DNA of 64,000 nt from Rhodobacter calidifons (GTDB taxonomy: Bacteria > Pseudomonadota > Alphaproteobacteria > Rhodobacterales > Rhodobacteraceae): NCBI RefSeq assembly GCF_011174775.1, contig NZ_JAANHS010000012.1, positions 1 to 64,000 of the forward strand. Direction: 5' to 3'. Shown here in pieces: positions 23,979 to 33,233 of the stretch (positions are counted from its first letter, which is position 1; each line of letters begins with the position of its first letter). Both the position numbers and the translations under genes were made by a program. The notes beneath the pieces are model-generated. The model saw only the letters and a list, made by a program, of their open reading frames with translations. It made no database searches and was not told the DNA's origin.

Positions 23979-25307
23979 TTACGGGAAGGACTTGCCCGCG
24001 TAGGTCTGGGCAAAGCGCTTCAGATGGTCGTTGCCACGGGCAACGGCGGTGTCGAGCGCCTCCTTCATCGTCTTCTGCCCGGCCAGGGCGGCCTCGACCT
24101 CGGAGGTCCATTCGGAGCGGATCTGGATGAAGCTGCCCAGACGGATACCGCGGGTCAGCGGCGTCGGCTCGGTCCAGGTCAGCGACTTCATCGCGATGTC
24201 GCGGTTGATGTAGGGCTCCTTGGCGTAGAAACCTTCGGCCTTGAGCGCCTCGTAGGTCGATTTGGTCACCGGGATGTAGCCCGAGTTTTCCAGCAGGAAC
24301 TGTTGTTCCGGCTTGGTGGCGAGGAAGGCCAGATAGGCCGCCGCGGCCTTGTATTCATCCTCGGTCTTGCCCGACAACACCCACAGCGAGGCGCCGCCGA
24401 CGACGGTGTTCTTGCGCTCCACCCCTTCATAGGTCGGGATGATCTGCACGTCCCAGGCGAAGGCCGGGGTCAGCTTGTGGATGGTGTTGTGGTCGGCGAT
24501 GGACGAGAAGAACACCGCGCATTCGCCTTCGACAAAGCTGTCGCGCGAGGATTTGCCAGCGGCCGGGGTGCGCAGTTGCGCCAGGCCTTCGTCCAGCCAA
24601 CGCTTGATGTTTTCCATGTGCTTGACGTGCAGGGTGGTGTTGAACAGCAGTTCGCTGTCCAGCCCGTCATAGCCGTTGTTTTTCGAGGCAACCGGCACGC
24701 CGTGCGCCATCGAGAACTGTTCCAGGTCGATCCAGGACGAGGGCGCATAGGCGTAGGGGCAATCGACACCCGCGGTCTTCAGCGCCTTGAAGGCCGCTTC
24801 CATGCCTTCCCAGGTGATCGGCGCTTCGGTCAGGCCGGCCTTGGCGAAAAGGTCCTTGTTCCAGTAGTAGACCGGGGTCGAGGAGTTCCAGGGCATCGAG
24901 AAGAACTCGCCCGACTTCGACGAGTAGTAGTTGGCGATGCCGGGGAAATAGTCGGCCCAGTCGATGGTGACGCCGGTGTCGGCCATCAGCTTGGTGACCG
25001 GGTAGAACTCGCCCGACAGCATCAGGTCGGCGGTGCCGGCATCGAAAGATTGCAACAGCGTCGGATGCTTGCCCGCACGGAAAGCGGCGATGGTGTTCTG
25101 CACGGCCTTTTCATAGCCGTCCTGACCGACGCAGACGGCCTCGAACTTGTCCTGGGATGCGTTGAAGCGGTTGCAGGTCTCGGCCACCACGGCGCCGAGA
25201 TCGCCGGTCAGACCGTACCAGTATTCGAATTTCGCACGCTCGGCCGAAGCGGTGCCGGCCGTGGCGGCAAGCGCCAGAAGCGTGGCGGTCGCAAGTTTTT
25301 GGGTCAT
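23979..25307 (-). CDS. ugpB: sn-glycerol-3-phosphate-binding periplasmic protein
   Basis: 442 residues with a Sec signal peptide (MTQKLATATLLALAATAGTASA). The mature N-terminus KFEYWYGLTGDLGAVV and the WNSSTPVYYWNKDLF segment match UgpB proteins that bind G3P and glycerophosphocholine-type diesters. Start at ATG 25307 from GGAGACAGG upstream; the open frame before it is not signal-like. Preceded by a Pho box, so expression is expected to rise under phosphate limitation. Confidence 0.95.
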   Translation of the reverse strand: MTQKLATATLLALAATAGTASAERAKFEYWYGLTGDLGAVVAETCNRFNASQDKFEAVCVGQDGYEKAVQNTIAAFRAGKHPTLLQSFDAGTADLMLSGEFYPVTKLMADTGVTIDWADYFPGIANYYSSKSGEFFSMPWNSSTPVYYWNKDLFAKAGLTEAPITWEGMEAAFKALKTAGVDCPYAYAPSSWIDLEQFSMAHGVPVASKNNGYDGLDSELLFNTTLHVKHMENIKRWLDEGLAQLRTPAAGKSSRDSFVEGECAVFFSSIADHNTIHKLTPAFAWDVQIIPTYEGVERKNTVVGGASLWVLSGKTEDEYKAAAAYLAFLATKPEQQFLLENSGYIPVTKSTYEALKAEGFYAKEPYINRDIAMKSLTWTEPTPLTRGIRLGSFIQIRSEWTSEVEAALAGQKTMKEALDTAVARGNDHLKRFAQTYAGKSFP

Positions 25308-25349
25308 CGTCCCTGTCTCCATTCTGGAAGGTTGGATCGCGGCGCCCTT

Positions 25350-25380
25350 ATGCGGGGATTCGATGACAGATTGACGACAG
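25350..25380 (-). promoter_or_regulatory. Pho box and -10 element of ugpB
   Basis: Read on the minus strand, CTGTCGT (25380-25374), CAAT, CTGTCAT (25369-25363) form two half-sites with the 11-bp period of PhoB boxes (consensus CTGTCAT N4 CTGTCAT). Ten bases further, CATAAG is a plausible -10 hexamer, the spacing seen at PhoB-activated promoters where the box replaces the -35. This fits the known phosphate control of ugp in other bacteria. Confidence 0.78.
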
Positions 25381-25484
25381 ATCGTCAAAAATCATACGAC
25401 ATATCAATACCTTAAGCGAAATCTTTCCTACCCGCCGGAAGGACCGGCGGACTCAAGATCGCAGGCTTGGCGGCGCCGGGGGGC

Positions 25485-26288
25485 CTAGTGGAACAGGCCC
25501 GGCGCCAGGGTCAGGTGGCGTTCGCCGTGATCCTGGAAATGCACGGTGACGCCTTCGGGATGCAGAAGCACGACCGCCATCTGCGCCGGGCCTTCCAGCT
25601 GGCGCTGACGGCCCGGCACGCCCGGCACATGCGGCGTGACGGAATAGTGCGAACCGGCAAGCGTGGTCATCGGCAGGCCCTTCCAGACCGCCGAAGTCGG
25701 CAGGTGGACGTGCCCCGCGATCACCTGGCGCACCTCGGGGTGGCGGTTCAGCACCTCGACATAGGCGGCAGCGTTTTCCAGGATGATCGCATCGACCGGC
25801 AGGAACAGCGGATTGGCATGGTGGTGCTGCACCACGATCACCGGGCGGTCCTCGGCCTCGTCCAGCCGGGCGGCCAGCCAGTCGAGCCGGCCCTGGCAGA
25901 GCCGCCCGCCGACGAGGCCGGGCTCGGTGGTGTCCAGAAGGATGATCCGGTGTCCGGCCGCGTCGAAGGCGGTGGAGACCCGGCCCAAGGGATCGTCAAG
26001 CGCCGTCCCGAAGACCGACAGGAAGGCCGCGCGATCGTCGTGATTGCCGAGGGTCAGATAGACCGGCATCGGCAGGTCGGCGATCAGGTCGTGCAGGTGG
26101 CGATAGGCCGCCGCCTCGCCCCGGTCGGCCAGATCCCCCGCCAGCAGGACGAAGGCCGCATCGGCATGGTCGCGCAGGATCGCGTCCAGCGCCTCGCGCG
26201 TGCGCTGGCCGGTGTCCAGCCCGTTGACCGGCACGCCGGGCGGGCCGAGGTGCAGGTCCGACAGGATGACGAATTTCAGCGGGCTCAT
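25485..26288 (-). CDS. metallophosphodiesterase (GpdQ/CpdA-like)
   Basis: 267-residue binuclear metal phosphodiesterase. All ligand motifs are present: SDLHLG, GDLADRG, GNHDDR, QHHH and GHVH. The arrangement and length match class III enzymes such as GpdQ (glycerophosphodiesterase) and CpdA (cAMP phosphodiesterase). Its place directly upstream of ugpBAEC favours glycerophosphodiester breakdown, releasing G3P for GlpD. ATG 26288 overlaps the preceding stop (ATGA). No signal peptide, so it acts in the cytoplasm after uptake. The 177 bp before ugpB carry the Pho box. Confidence 0.85.
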   Translation of the reverse strand: MSPLKFVILSDLHLGPPGVPVNGLDTGQRTREALDAILRDHADAAFVLLAGDLADRGEAAAYRHLHDLIADLPMPVYLTLGNHDDRAAFLSVFGTALDDPLGRVSTAFDAAGHRIILLDTTEPGLVGGRLCQGRLDWLAARLDEAEDRPVIVVQHHHANPLFLPVDAIILENAAAYVEVLNRHPEVRQVIAGHVHLPTSAVWKGLPMTTLAGSHYSVTPHVPGVPGRQRQLEGPAQMAVVLLHPEGVTVHFQDHGERHLTLAPGLFH

Positions 26289-27112
26289 TCCGCCAGCCCC
26301 ATCGCCTTGAGATACTGCGCCGAGGGGACCACCCCGGCCTTGTCGCGCAGTTCGAGGATCAGCCGCGGATTGGCGCCCGCCGCCCGCGCCTGGGCCAGCG
26401 CCGCAAAGACGGACGGCCACAGGATCGTGCCATGCCCGATCTGCCAGTGCCGGTCGGCAAAGCCGTCGGCGTCCTGAAGATGGACATGGCCCAGCCGGCC
26501 CGCTGCGGCGCGGATGTAGAAATCCACCGGCGGCGCGCCGGTCGAGACATGGGCGTAATGCGCATGCCCGGTGTCCACCGACAGCTCCAGCGCCTGCCAG
26601 CCGAGTTCCGCGCACAGCATGGCGCGGTCCGAGGGTTCCACGTCCTCGATGTTCTCCAGCACGAAGGTCACGCCCATGTCGCTGGCCCGGCTCAGCGCGG
26701 CGCCCAGCGTGTCGCGGGTGGCCTCCAGCAGCCGGGCGGTGTCGGTGGGATAGAGGCCGCGGTGGTTGTAACCCCAGGTGGTGAAGGGCGAGTGGATCAC
26801 GACATGCGTGCCCTTCACCGCCGCGCAGACATCCAGCGCCTGGTCCATGCGGCGGGCCACGATCCGGCGCACCTCGGGGTCGTAGGAGGCGATGGTGAAA
26901 CCCCAGAACGGCCCGTGAATCCCCCGGCGGCCCTGATGGCCGTCAAGCAGCCGGTTCACCTCGTCCGCGAGGCCCGACCAGTCGCCGTCCAGCACCGGCG
27001 CATCGACGAAGTGCTGCAATTCCAGGTCGCGGGGGGCTTCCAGCAGCCAGTCGCGGTGGGCGGCAAGGCTGTCGCGGCAGAGCGCGGCACCAAGGATCGG
27101 TCGTGTGGTCAT
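26285..27112 (-). CDS. sugar phosphate isomerase/epimerase-like TIM-barrel protein
   Basis: 275 residues of the xylose-isomerase-like TIM barrel (AP endonuclease 2) superfamily. Typical metal-ligand segments: HSPFTTWGY, VLENIEDVEP, SVDTGHAHY, LGHVHLQDADGFADRHWQIGHGTI and LILELR near the C-terminus. Substrate is unknown. The gene heads the set that continues through the phosphodiesterase to ugp, and could act on a sugar- or polyol-phosphate released from imported diesters (inference). Confidence 0.83.
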   Translation of the reverse strand: MTTRPILGAALCRDSLAAHRDWLLEAPRDLELQHFVDAPVLDGDWSGLADEVNRLLDGHQGRRGIHGPFWGFTIASYDPEVRRIVARRMDQALDVCAAVKGTHVVIHSPFTTWGYNHRGLYPTDTARLLEATRDTLGAALSRASDMGVTFVLENIEDVEPSDRAMLCAELGWQALELSVDTGHAHYAHVSTGAPPVDFYIRAAAGRLGHVHLQDADGFADRHWQIGHGTILWPSVFAALAQARAAGANPRLILELRDKAGVVPSAQYLKAMGLAE

Positions 27113-27125
27113 TTCGGGGCATCCT

Positions 27126-27194
27126 GCGTCAGTGACGCGGGGATGCTGGCGCGGCGTTATGACAGGGATGTGCGAATTCGGTTAAAGATTCGCA
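27126..27194. promoter_or_regulatory. two dyads before the isomerase/phosphodiesterase genes
   Basis: GCGTCA-G-TGACGC (27126-27138) lies 14 bp before the ATG at 27112. TGCGAAT (27171-27177) and ATTCGCA (27188-27194) form a second dyad with a 10-bp spacer. On the minus strand a single CTGTCAT sits between them (about 27162-27168) without a good second Pho half-site. They are candidate operators; the regulator is not identified. Confidence 0.45.
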
Positions 27195-27353
27195 ACAGGA
27201 GCCGTCCCTGCGGCGCCGGCGTCGTTCGGCTTCGGCAAAGGCTGTCGCGCAGGCCTGGCCTTGCCTGCCGGCCCTTGCGCCGGACCGGCGCGATCAGAAC
27301 AGGGCGCCGACGGCCCGCAGCAGCGCCTGATCCATCGTGAAAGGGGAAGAGAT

Positions 27354-27429
27354 TGGTGGAGCAGAGGGGGATCGAACCCCTGACCTTATCATTGCGAACG
27401 ATACGCTCTCCCAACTGAGCTACTGCCCC
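27354..27429 (-). tRNA. tRNA-Ala (anticodon CGC)
   Basis: 76-nt cloverleaf including an encoded CCA end. Acceptor stem GGGGCAG/CTGCTCC contains the G3-U70 wobble that marks alanine tRNAs. D-arm GCTC...GAGC, anticodon loop TTCGCAA giving anticodon CGC (reads GCG), variable loop AGGTC, and T-arm AGGGG-TTCGATC-CCCCT. Stands alone between the isomerase gene and trxC. Confidence 0.95.
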
Positions 27430-27471
27430 ATCCGCGACGCCGTATTCATCCGAAATCCGCAGGGGAGTCAA

Positions 27472-27526
27472 GCGGCGTCAGCGGGCGGCGTCAGCGGGCG
27501 GCGTCAGCGGGCGGCGTCAGCGGGCG
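27472..27526. repeat. 13-bp tandem repeat across the trxC stop
   Basis: Unit GCGGGCGGCGTCA occurs three times without error (27481-27493, 27494-27506, 27507-27519), with partial units on both sides. On the trxC strand every unit contains TGA. The third copy supplies the trxC stop codon (27519-27517). Gain or loss of units would leave the protein end unchanged. Confidence 0.92.
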
Positions 27527-27960
27527 TGCTGGCGGACGAAGGCGACGATGTCGTCCGCGGGGCGCGCTCCGGCCAGACGGGCGATCTCGCGGCCGCCCCG
27601 GTAGAGGATCAGCGCGGGGATGCCCCGGATCCCGGCGCGGGCCGAGATCTGCGGATGATCCTCGGTGTTCAGCTTCATCAGCCGGGCCTCGGTCGCCAGG
27701 GTCTGGGCGGCCTTGGCGAACTCCGGCGCCATCATCCGGCAGGGCCCGCACCAGGGCGCCCAGTAGTCGATCAGGACAGGCAGGCTGTCGCCGCGCGTCA
27801 CCTTGTCATGGGTGGCGGCGTCAAGTTCGGCGACCTTGCCATCCAGAAGAACGCTGCCGCAGACCCCGCATTTCGGGGCGTCGGACAGCCGGGACGCGGG
27901 GACGCGGTTGGTCTGGCCGCAGGCGGCGCAGGTCAGTTTCAGGGCATCGGCAACGGGCAT
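27517..27960 (-). CDS. trxC: thioredoxin 2 (zinc-binding type)
   Basis: 147-residue cytoplasmic thiol-disulfide reductase. An N-terminal zinc ribbon with two CxxC pairs (Cys11/14 and Cys31/34) precedes the thioredoxin fold with active site WCGPC (Cys71/74), the layout of TrxC. ATG 27960 chosen over an upstream GTG that overlaps the GAGGAG ribosome site. A 13-bp minisatellite runs through its stop codon. Usually an oxidative-stress reductase. Confidence 0.94.
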   Translation of the reverse strand: MPVADALKLTCAACGQTNRVPASRLSDAPKCGVCGSVLLDGKVAELDAATHDKVTRGDSLPVLIDYWAPWCGPCRMMAPEFAKAAQTLATEARLMKLNTEDHPQISARAGIRGIPALILYRGGREIARLAGARPADDIVAFVRQHAR

Positions 27961-28021
27961 CTGGCTCCTCACATATCGTTTGCTTTGAAGATGTGAAGTC
28001 GTAGCCGTTTTCGCAAGGGTG

Positions 28022-28339
28022 TCAGAGAAAATCCTCTTCCTCGCCCGCCACGTCGATCCCCAGCGCGTCCAGACCGGCCTCGAGGTTCTCGGCCAGATGC
28101 GGCATCCCCATCAGGTAATCGGCCGTGGGCGTGGTCGCCTCGGCCAGGGCGGTGGCGACGGCCTCATCGAAATCCTCGGGCTCGAAGGCACCGCGACCGA
28201 CCCAGGCGACAGCGGTCAGCTGCGCCTTCTCGTCGTCGTTCAGGGCGTCGATGAAGGCATGCAGTTCCGCCGAACCGACATCGGCTTCCCGCGCCAGATA
28301 GATCACATGCACGACTTTCCGGGGGCTGATTTCCAGCAT
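28022..28339 (-). CDS. DUF3775 family protein
   Basis: 105 residues, acidic, matches DUF3775 (LEISPRKVVHVIYLAREADVG, VAWVGRGAFEPEDF, TPTADYLMGMPHLAENLEAGLDALG). Members are small soluble alphaproteobacterial proteins with no known function. Start 28339 follows GGAAGG. Single gene between trxC and azlD, same strand. Confidence 0.82.
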   Translation of the reverse strand: MLEISPRKVVHVIYLAREADVGSAELHAFIDALNDDEKAQLTAVAWVGRGAFEPEDFDEAVATALAEATTPTADYLMGMPHLAENLEAGLDALGIDVAGEEEDFL

Positions 28340-28399
28340 GGCGGGCCTTCCTTCCTGCACGCATCGTCGCCCATGCCGCGCACCGGCGCAAGCCTTCCG

Positions 28400-28723
28400 T
28401 CAGCCCAAGAGCCAGACCGCCAGCCCGTGCACCAGCGCCCCGGCCAGCGTCGCCCCCACCACCGAGCGCCGGGCGGCATGGACCCCCAGCACCGCCAGCG
28501 TCCCCGCGATCACCGGCAGCAGAGCGCGAAGGTCCGGGGTCAGCGCGGGCAGGATCGCCGCGACGAACAGCGTGGCGATGGCGGCGGGGCCGGTGGCAGA
28601 CAGGAACCGCTCCAGCCAGCCGCCCGGGGCCATCCGGTCGCTGCGGGTGATGACCGGCAGGGCCCGGAAGACCCAGTTCGCGGCCCCGGCCAGCAGGGCG
28701 ACGGTCAGAAGGTCCCCGTTCAT
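28400..28723 (-). CDS. azlD: branched-chain amino acid transport protein, AzlD type
   Basis: 107-residue membrane protein with about three or four helices (LLTVALLAGAANWVFRALPVI and PAAIATLFVAAILPAL among them). AzlD partners AzlC in branched-chain amino acid export. ATG 28723 overlaps the azlC stop as ATGA, so the pair is translationally coupled. Confidence 0.88.
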   Translation of the reverse strand: MNGDLLTVALLAGAANWVFRALPVITRSDRMAPGGWLERFLSATGPAAIATLFVAAILPALTPDLRALLPVIAGTLAVLGVHAARRSVVGATLAGALVHGLAVWLLG

Positions 28724-29406
28724 CGCCGCGCCATCCCGGCCAGCGCCCCGGCCAGCATCCCCAGCAGGATGCCGCTCGTCGCGCCGAGCGTCAGCGTCCC
28801 CGCCACCGTCCCCAGACCCGCCACCGCGATCACCGGCAGCTGGCGGCGGCTCAGGATCGACAGCAGAAGCGCCAGAAACAGCGCGGGCAGCATGAAGCCA
28901 AGCCCGGCGCTGACGGCAGGCCAGGCCTCCAGCGCGCCGCCCCCCGCCAGCGCCCCGGCGACGGTGCCCAGAACCCAGGCCGCATAGGCGCCGAGGCCCA
29001 GGCCGAACATGTAGCTTTCCGAAAACCGCTGCCCGCGCGCCAGCGACCCCAGCGCCTGGCCAAAGACTTCGTCCGTCAGGCCCCAGGCCCAGGCCCAGGC
29101 GTGGCGGGTGCTGGCCTGGTCCCCCGCCTCGCGCATCAGGGCCGGGCCGTAAAGGACATGCCGCAGGTTCATCGCGATCAGCGTGAAGGCCGAGATCAGG
29201 ACCGGCGCGCCCGAGGAGAGAAGCGCCAGCGCCAGGAACTGCGAGGCCCCGGCGTAGATGATCATCGACAGGGCGAAGGCCTCGGTCGCGCTGAAGCCTG
29301 CGCGGGTGGCGGCGACGCCGAAGGAAAAGGCGATGGGCAGATAGCCCATGACGATCGGCAGGCTGGCGGCCAGTCCGTTCAGGAATGAGGGCTTGGGCGC
29401 GGTCAT
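28720..29406 (-). CDS. azlC: branched-chain amino acid exporter subunit, AzlC type
   Basis: 228-residue inner-membrane protein. Signature GYLPIAFSFGVAATRAGFS and IYAGASQFLALALL plus AMNLRHVLYGP are typical of AzlC/YgaZ. With AzlD it should export valine-type amino acids. I use ATG 29406; a GTG one codon earlier is possible and the ribosome site is weak. Confidence 0.9.
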   Translation of the reverse strand: MTAPKPSFLNGLAASLPIVMGYLPIAFSFGVAATRAGFSATEAFALSMIIYAGASQFLALALLSSGAPVLISAFTLIAMNLRHVLYGPALMREAGDQASTRHAWAWAWGLTDEVFGQALGSLARGQRFSESYMFGLGLGAYAAWVLGTVAGALAGGGALEAWPAVSAGLGFMLPALFLALLLSILSRRQLPVIAVAGLGTVAGTLTLGATSGILLGMLAGALAGMARR

Positions 29407-29554
29407 CACCCGGCAGGGCTAGCCCGGGGGAAAGGACCTGGTCAATGCCCTGCTTTCGCTGCGGAAAGCCCGTCTTGCACCAGTGGCGCCCGACTGCCAA
29501 TCTGCCCGGTATGTCGCCGGTCTGCCGACCATCCCGGCGCCCCGGGACCGCCCC

Positions 29555-30190
29555 ATGCACCTTGCCCCCTCTGCCCTTCTGGCCGTCGCGTTCCTGCTGT
29601 CTCCGGCGCTGGCCGAGGTCCGGGAAATTCCCGGCTCGGCGTTCGAGGCGGGCAACTGGATCGGCGGCGCCTACACCGATGCCGCGGGCCGCTTTGCCTA
29701 CTGCTACGCCACGGTCAGTTACCTGGACGGCCAGACGCTGTGGCTGGGGCTTTTTCCCGACGACACCCTGTCGATCCTGATGTCGCGGCCCGGCGTGACC
29801 TTCAAGCCCGGCCAGACCTTCGAGCTTTGGGTGATGATGGAGACCGGCCTGCCCGCCATCGGCAGCGGCGAGGCCTGGGACGACAGCCATGCCGGCATCA
29901 CCTATACCGGGATCGCGGCGACGGTCGCTTTCCTGAACAGCGGCCGCTACCTGCGGATCCTGGGCATGGGGATCGACGACGGTTTCGACGTGGACGGCAT
30001 CGGCCCGGCACTGGCGCAGGCGCAGGACTGCCTTGCCCGGCACGGCGGTGCAGGGGGCAAGGTGCCTGATCCTCACCCTCGCATGACGGGTCTGCCCGGT
30101 CTGCCCGACCCGGGCGGGCCGCGCACCAGCGGCATCGGCGCGCAGCCTTCCGGTGCCCTGGGTGCACCTGCACCGAAACCGCAGCCCTGA
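29555..30190 (+). CDS. secreted hypothetical protein
   Basis: 211 residues. A clear signal peptide (MHLAPSALLAVAFLLSPALA then EVRE) starts at ATG 29555. The mature part has GNWIGGAYTDAAGRFAYCYATV, SYLDGQTLWLGLF and a Cys late (AQDCLARHGG), so one disulfide is possible. The last ~50 residues are Pro/Gly-rich and probably unstructured. I do not recognise the family. It converges on gcvP; a hairpin follows at 30217-30240. Confidence 0.7.
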   Translation: MHLAPSALLAVAFLLSPALAEVREIPGSAFEAGNWIGGAYTDAAGRFAYCYATVSYLDGQTLWLGLFPDDTLSILMSRPGVTFKPGQTFELWVMMETGLPAIGSGEAWDDSHAGITYTGIAATVAFLNSGRYLRILGMGIDDGFDVDGIGPALAQAQDCLARHGGAGGKVPDPHPRMTGLPGLPDPGGPRTSGIGAQPSGALGAPAPKPQP

Positions 30191-30216
30191 TCCGGCGCTT
30201 GGCCTGCCCCAAGGGC

Positions 30217-30240
30217 CAGATTTCTCGGGCAAGAAATCTG
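30217..30240. terminator. hairpin between convergent secreted protein gene and gcvP
   Basis: Perfect 9-bp stem CAGATTTCT (30217-30225) and AGAAATCTG (30232-30240) with loop CGGGCA. The position between two converging genes suggests a shared terminator, though no strong T-run follows. It resembles the GCGATTTCCT hairpin after the thiolase gene at 56760. Confidence 0.6.
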
Positions 30241-30269
30241 TCAGGATCCTTGCTTGATGATTTCGGCTC

Positions 30270-33137
30270 CTACTCCGCCGCTTCGGCATAGGCCTCGACC
30301 GGCGGGCAGGTGCAGACAAGGTTCCGGTCGCCATAGACATTGTCCACCCGGCCGACCGGAGGCCAGTATTTGTCCACCCGGAACGAGCCCGGCGGGAAGC
30401 AGCCCGTCTCGCGGCTGTATTTCCGGTCCCAGTCGCCCACAAGCGCCGCCACCGTGTGCGGGGCGTGGCGCAGAGGGCTGTCCTCGGCCGCGATCTCGCC
30501 CCGTTCCACCGCCCGGATCTCCTCGCGGATCGACAGCAGCGCGGTGATGAAGCGGTCGATCTCGGCCTTGGTCTCGGATTCCGTCGGCTCCACCATCAGC
30601 GTCCCCGCCACCGGCCAGGACATGGTGGGCGCGTGGAACCCGTTGTCGATCAGGCGCTTGGCGATGTCGTCCACCGTGACGCCATGGTCGGCGAAGGGCC
30701 GGGTGTCCAGGATGCACTCATGCGCCACGCGCCCCTTGTTGCCCATGAACAGGATCGGATAGTGCCCCGAAAGCCGCGCCGCGATGTAGTTGGCGTTCAG
30801 GATCGCCACCCGCGTCGCCTGCGTGAGGCCAGGGCCCCCCATCATCAGGCAATAGGCCCAGGAGATGAGAAGGATCGACGCCGACCCGTAAGGCGCCGCC
30901 GAAACCGTCCCCTGATCGGTGCTTTTCAGCCCGCCGCCTTCGGGGTTGTCCGTCTCGGGGTGCCCCGGCAGATAGGGGGCCAGATGCGCCTTGACCCCGA
31001 TCGGCCCCATGCCGGGACCGCCGCCGCCATGCGGGATGGCAAAGGTCTTGTGCAGGTTCAGGTGGCTGACGTCGCCGCCGATCTCGCCCGGCTTCACGAG
31101 GCCCACCAGCGCGTTCATGTTCGCCCCGTCGATATAGACCTGCCCGCCGTGGTCGTGCGTGATCCGGCAGATCTCGCGCACGGTCTCCTCGAAGACGCCA
31201 TGCGTCGAGGGATAGGTGATCATGCAGGCCGCAAGCCTGTCGCCCGCCGCCTCGGCCTTCGCCCGGAAGTCCTCGACATCCACATCGCCGTTGGCCGAGG
31301 CCTTCACCACCACGACCTCCATCCCCGCCATCTGCGCCGAGGCCGGGTTGGTGCCATGCGCCGAGGTCGGGATCAGGCAGATCTTGCGCTGATGGTCCCC
31401 GCGCGCGCGGTGGTAGGCAAGGATGGTCAGGAGCCCCGCATATTCCCCCTGCGCGCCGCTGTTGGGCTGCATCGACATCGCGTCATAGCCGGTGATCTCG
31501 CACAGCTTGGCCGACAGGTCGCTGATCGCCTCCATGTAGCCCGCCGCCTGGTCGCGCGGGGCAAAGGGATGCAGGCTGCCGAACTCCGGCCAGGTGATCG
31601 GCATCATCTCTGCCGCCGCGTTCAGCTTCATCGTGCAGGACCCCAGCGGGATCATCGCCCGGTCCAGCGCCAGGTCGCGGTCCGACAGGCGGCGCATGTA
31701 GCGCATCATCTCGGATTCCGCCCGGTTCATGTGAAAGACCGGGTGCGTCAGGTAGTCGGTCGTCCGCAGCATCTCTTCGGGGAAGCCCAGCGTCGCGCGG
31801 TGCGGCGGAACGCCCTCGATGCCGAAGGCCCGCAGGACCTTGATGAGCACACGCTCGTCCGTGGTCTCGTCCAGGCTGATGCCCACGCGGTTGTTGCCGA
31901 TCTTGCGGAAGTTCAGGCCCTCGTTCCGCGCCGCAGCCAGGATGCCGGCCTGACCCACGCCGACCTCGACCGTGATCGTGTCGAAGAAGGCGCGTGGCGC
32001 GACCACCGCGCCCGCCGCCTTCAAGGCGCGCGCAAGGCGCTGGGTCAGGAAATGCACCCGTTCGGCGATCGCGCGCAGGCCCTTTGGGCCATGGAAGACG
32101 GCATACATCGAGGCCATGACGGCCAGCAGCGCCTGCGCCGTGCAGACGTTACTGGTGGCCTTCTCACGCCGGATATGCTGCTCGCGGGTCTGCAAGGACA
32201 GCCGATAGGCCTTGTTTCCCTGCGCGTCGATGCTGACCCCCACGATCCGCCCCGGCATCTGCCGCTTGTAGGCATCCCTCACCGCCATGAAGGCCGCATG
32301 CGGGCCGCCAAAGCCCATCGGCACCCCGAAGCGCTGCGCCGAACCCACCGCGATATCCGCCCCCATCGCGCCGGGTTCCTTCAACAGGCACAGCGCCAGG
32401 AGGTCCGTCGCCATGATCGCGATGGCCCCGGCGGCATGCAGGGAGGCAATCCGCTGGGTGAAGTCGATCACATGGCCGTAGCTGGACGGATACTGGAAGA
32501 TCGCGCCGAACACCTGCGACGGGTCCAGCTTGCGCACGTCATCCTCGATGATCTCGATGCCCAGAGGCAGCGCGCGGGTCTTGATGACGGCAATGGTCTG
32601 GGGATGGCAGAACCGGTCCACGAAGAAGGCCCGCGCCTTCGATTTCGCCACGCGCTCGGCCATGGTCATCGCTTCGGCCGCCGCCGTCGCCTCGTCCAGA
32701 AGGCTTGCGTTCGCCACGTCCAGCCCCGTCAGGTCGCAGACCATGGTCTGGAAGTTCAGCAGAGCCTCCAGCCTGCCTTGCGCGATCTCGGGCTGATAGG
32801 GCGTGTAGGCCGTGTACCAGGCCGGGTTCTCCAGGATGTTGCGCTGGATCGCCGGAGGCGTCACCGTGCCGTAATAGCCCTGCCCGATGAGGCTGGTCAT
32901 CACCCGGTTCTTCGCGCCCACCTCCTTCATCTTCGCCAAGAGCTCATGCTCGGCCAGGGGCGCCCAGCTCAGCGGCTGCGACTGGCGGATCGACGGCGGT
33001 ACGGTCTGGTCGATCAGCTCGTCCAAGGTCCGCGCACCGACGGCGGCCAGCATCTCCTCCATCTCCACCGGAGAGGGGCCGATGTGGCGGCGGTTGGCGA
33101 AGTCGTAGGGGTTGTAGTCGGTGGGCGTGAAGGTCAT
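30270..33137 (-). CDS. gcvP: glycine dehydrogenase (decarboxylating), P-protein
   Basis: 955-residue PLP enzyme, full-length single-chain P-protein. It decarboxylates glycine and loads the aminomethyl group on lipoyl-GcvH. The PLP lysine is in [15 protein letters not shown], Lys697. N-terminal [15 protein letters not shown] is family-typical. Start 33137 (MTFTPTDYN) chosen from AGAGG and similarity; the frame is open 17 codons further. Last gene of the glycine cleavage operon under the riboswitch. A triple-palindrome repeat separates it from gcvH. Confidence 0.97.
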   Translation of the reverse strand: MTFTPTDYNPYDFANRRHIGPSPVEMEEMLAAVGARTLDELIDQTVPPSIRQSQPLSWAPLAEHELLAKMKEVGAKNRVMTSLIGQGYYGTVTPPAIQRNILENPAWYTAYTPYQPEIAQGRLEALLNFQTMVCDLTGLDVANASLLDEATAAAEAMTMAERVAKSKARAFFVDRFCHPQTIAVIKTRALPLGIEIIEDDVRKLDPSQVFGAIFQYPSSYGHVIDFTQRIASLHAAGAIAIMATDLLALCLLKEPGAMGADIAVGSAQRFGVPMGFGGPHAAFMAVRDAYKRQMPGRIVGVSIDAQGNKAYRLSLQTREQHIRREKATSNVCTAQALLAVMASMYAVFHGPKGLRAIAERVHFLTQRLARALKAAGAVVAPRAFFDTITVEVGVGQAGILAAARNEGLNFRKIGNNRVGISLDETTDERVLIKVLRAFGIEGVPPHRATLGFPEEMLRTTDYLTHPVFHMNRAESEMMRYMRRLSDRDLALDRAMIPLGSCTMKLNAAAEMMPITWPEFGSLHPFAPRDQAAGYMEAISDLSAKLCEITGYDAMSMQPNSGAQGEYAGLLTILAYHRARGDHQRKICLIPTSAHGTNPASAQMAGMEVVVVKASANGDVDVEDFRAKAEAAGDRLAACMITYPSTHGVFEETVREICRITHDHGGQVYIDGANMNALVGLVKPGEIGGDVSHLNLHKTFAIPHGGGGPGMGPIGVKAHLAPYLPGHPETDNPEGGGLKSTDQGTVSAAPYGSASILLISWAYCLMMGGPGLTQATRVAILNANYIAARLSGHYPILFMGNKGRVAHECILDTRPFADHGVTVDDIAKRLIDNGFHAPTMSWPVAGTLMVEPTESETKAEIDRFITALLSIREEIRAVERGEIAAEDSPLRHAPHTVAALVGDWDRKYSRETGCFPPGSFRVDKYWPPVGRVDNVYGDRNLVCTCPPVEAYAEAAE

Positions 33138-33163
33138 GGCACTGGCCTCTGGAATGGGGCGGA

Positions 33164-33224
33164 CAAATTCCTTCGAAGGAATTTGCAAAACTTTTCGAAA
33201 AGTTTTGCCCGGCGCGGAACCGGG
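33164..33224. repeat. triple palindrome gcvH/gcvP gap (TTCGAA family, copy 2)
   Basis: The perfect 22-bp palindrome at 33164-33185 (half-site CAAATTCCTTC) is identical to the one after glpV. A second 22-bp palindrome (33186-33207, half-site CAAAACTTTTC) follows without spacing, then a GC hairpin CCCGG/CCGGG (33208-33224). Order of the two palindromes is swapped relative to the glpV copy. Inside an operon it may tune gcvP level. Confidence 0.9.
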
Positions 33225-33233
33225 CGCGAGGGA

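Noticed and set aside
21141-25415. 1424-codon open frame on the plus strand
   Set aside because: It is antisense to ugpCEAB, which are clear families with ribosome sites; high GC makes long stop-free antisense frames common here.
27112-27194. Second Pho box upstream of the isomerase gene
   Set aside because: Only one CTGTCAT half-site is present; the neighbouring half-site positions do not match.
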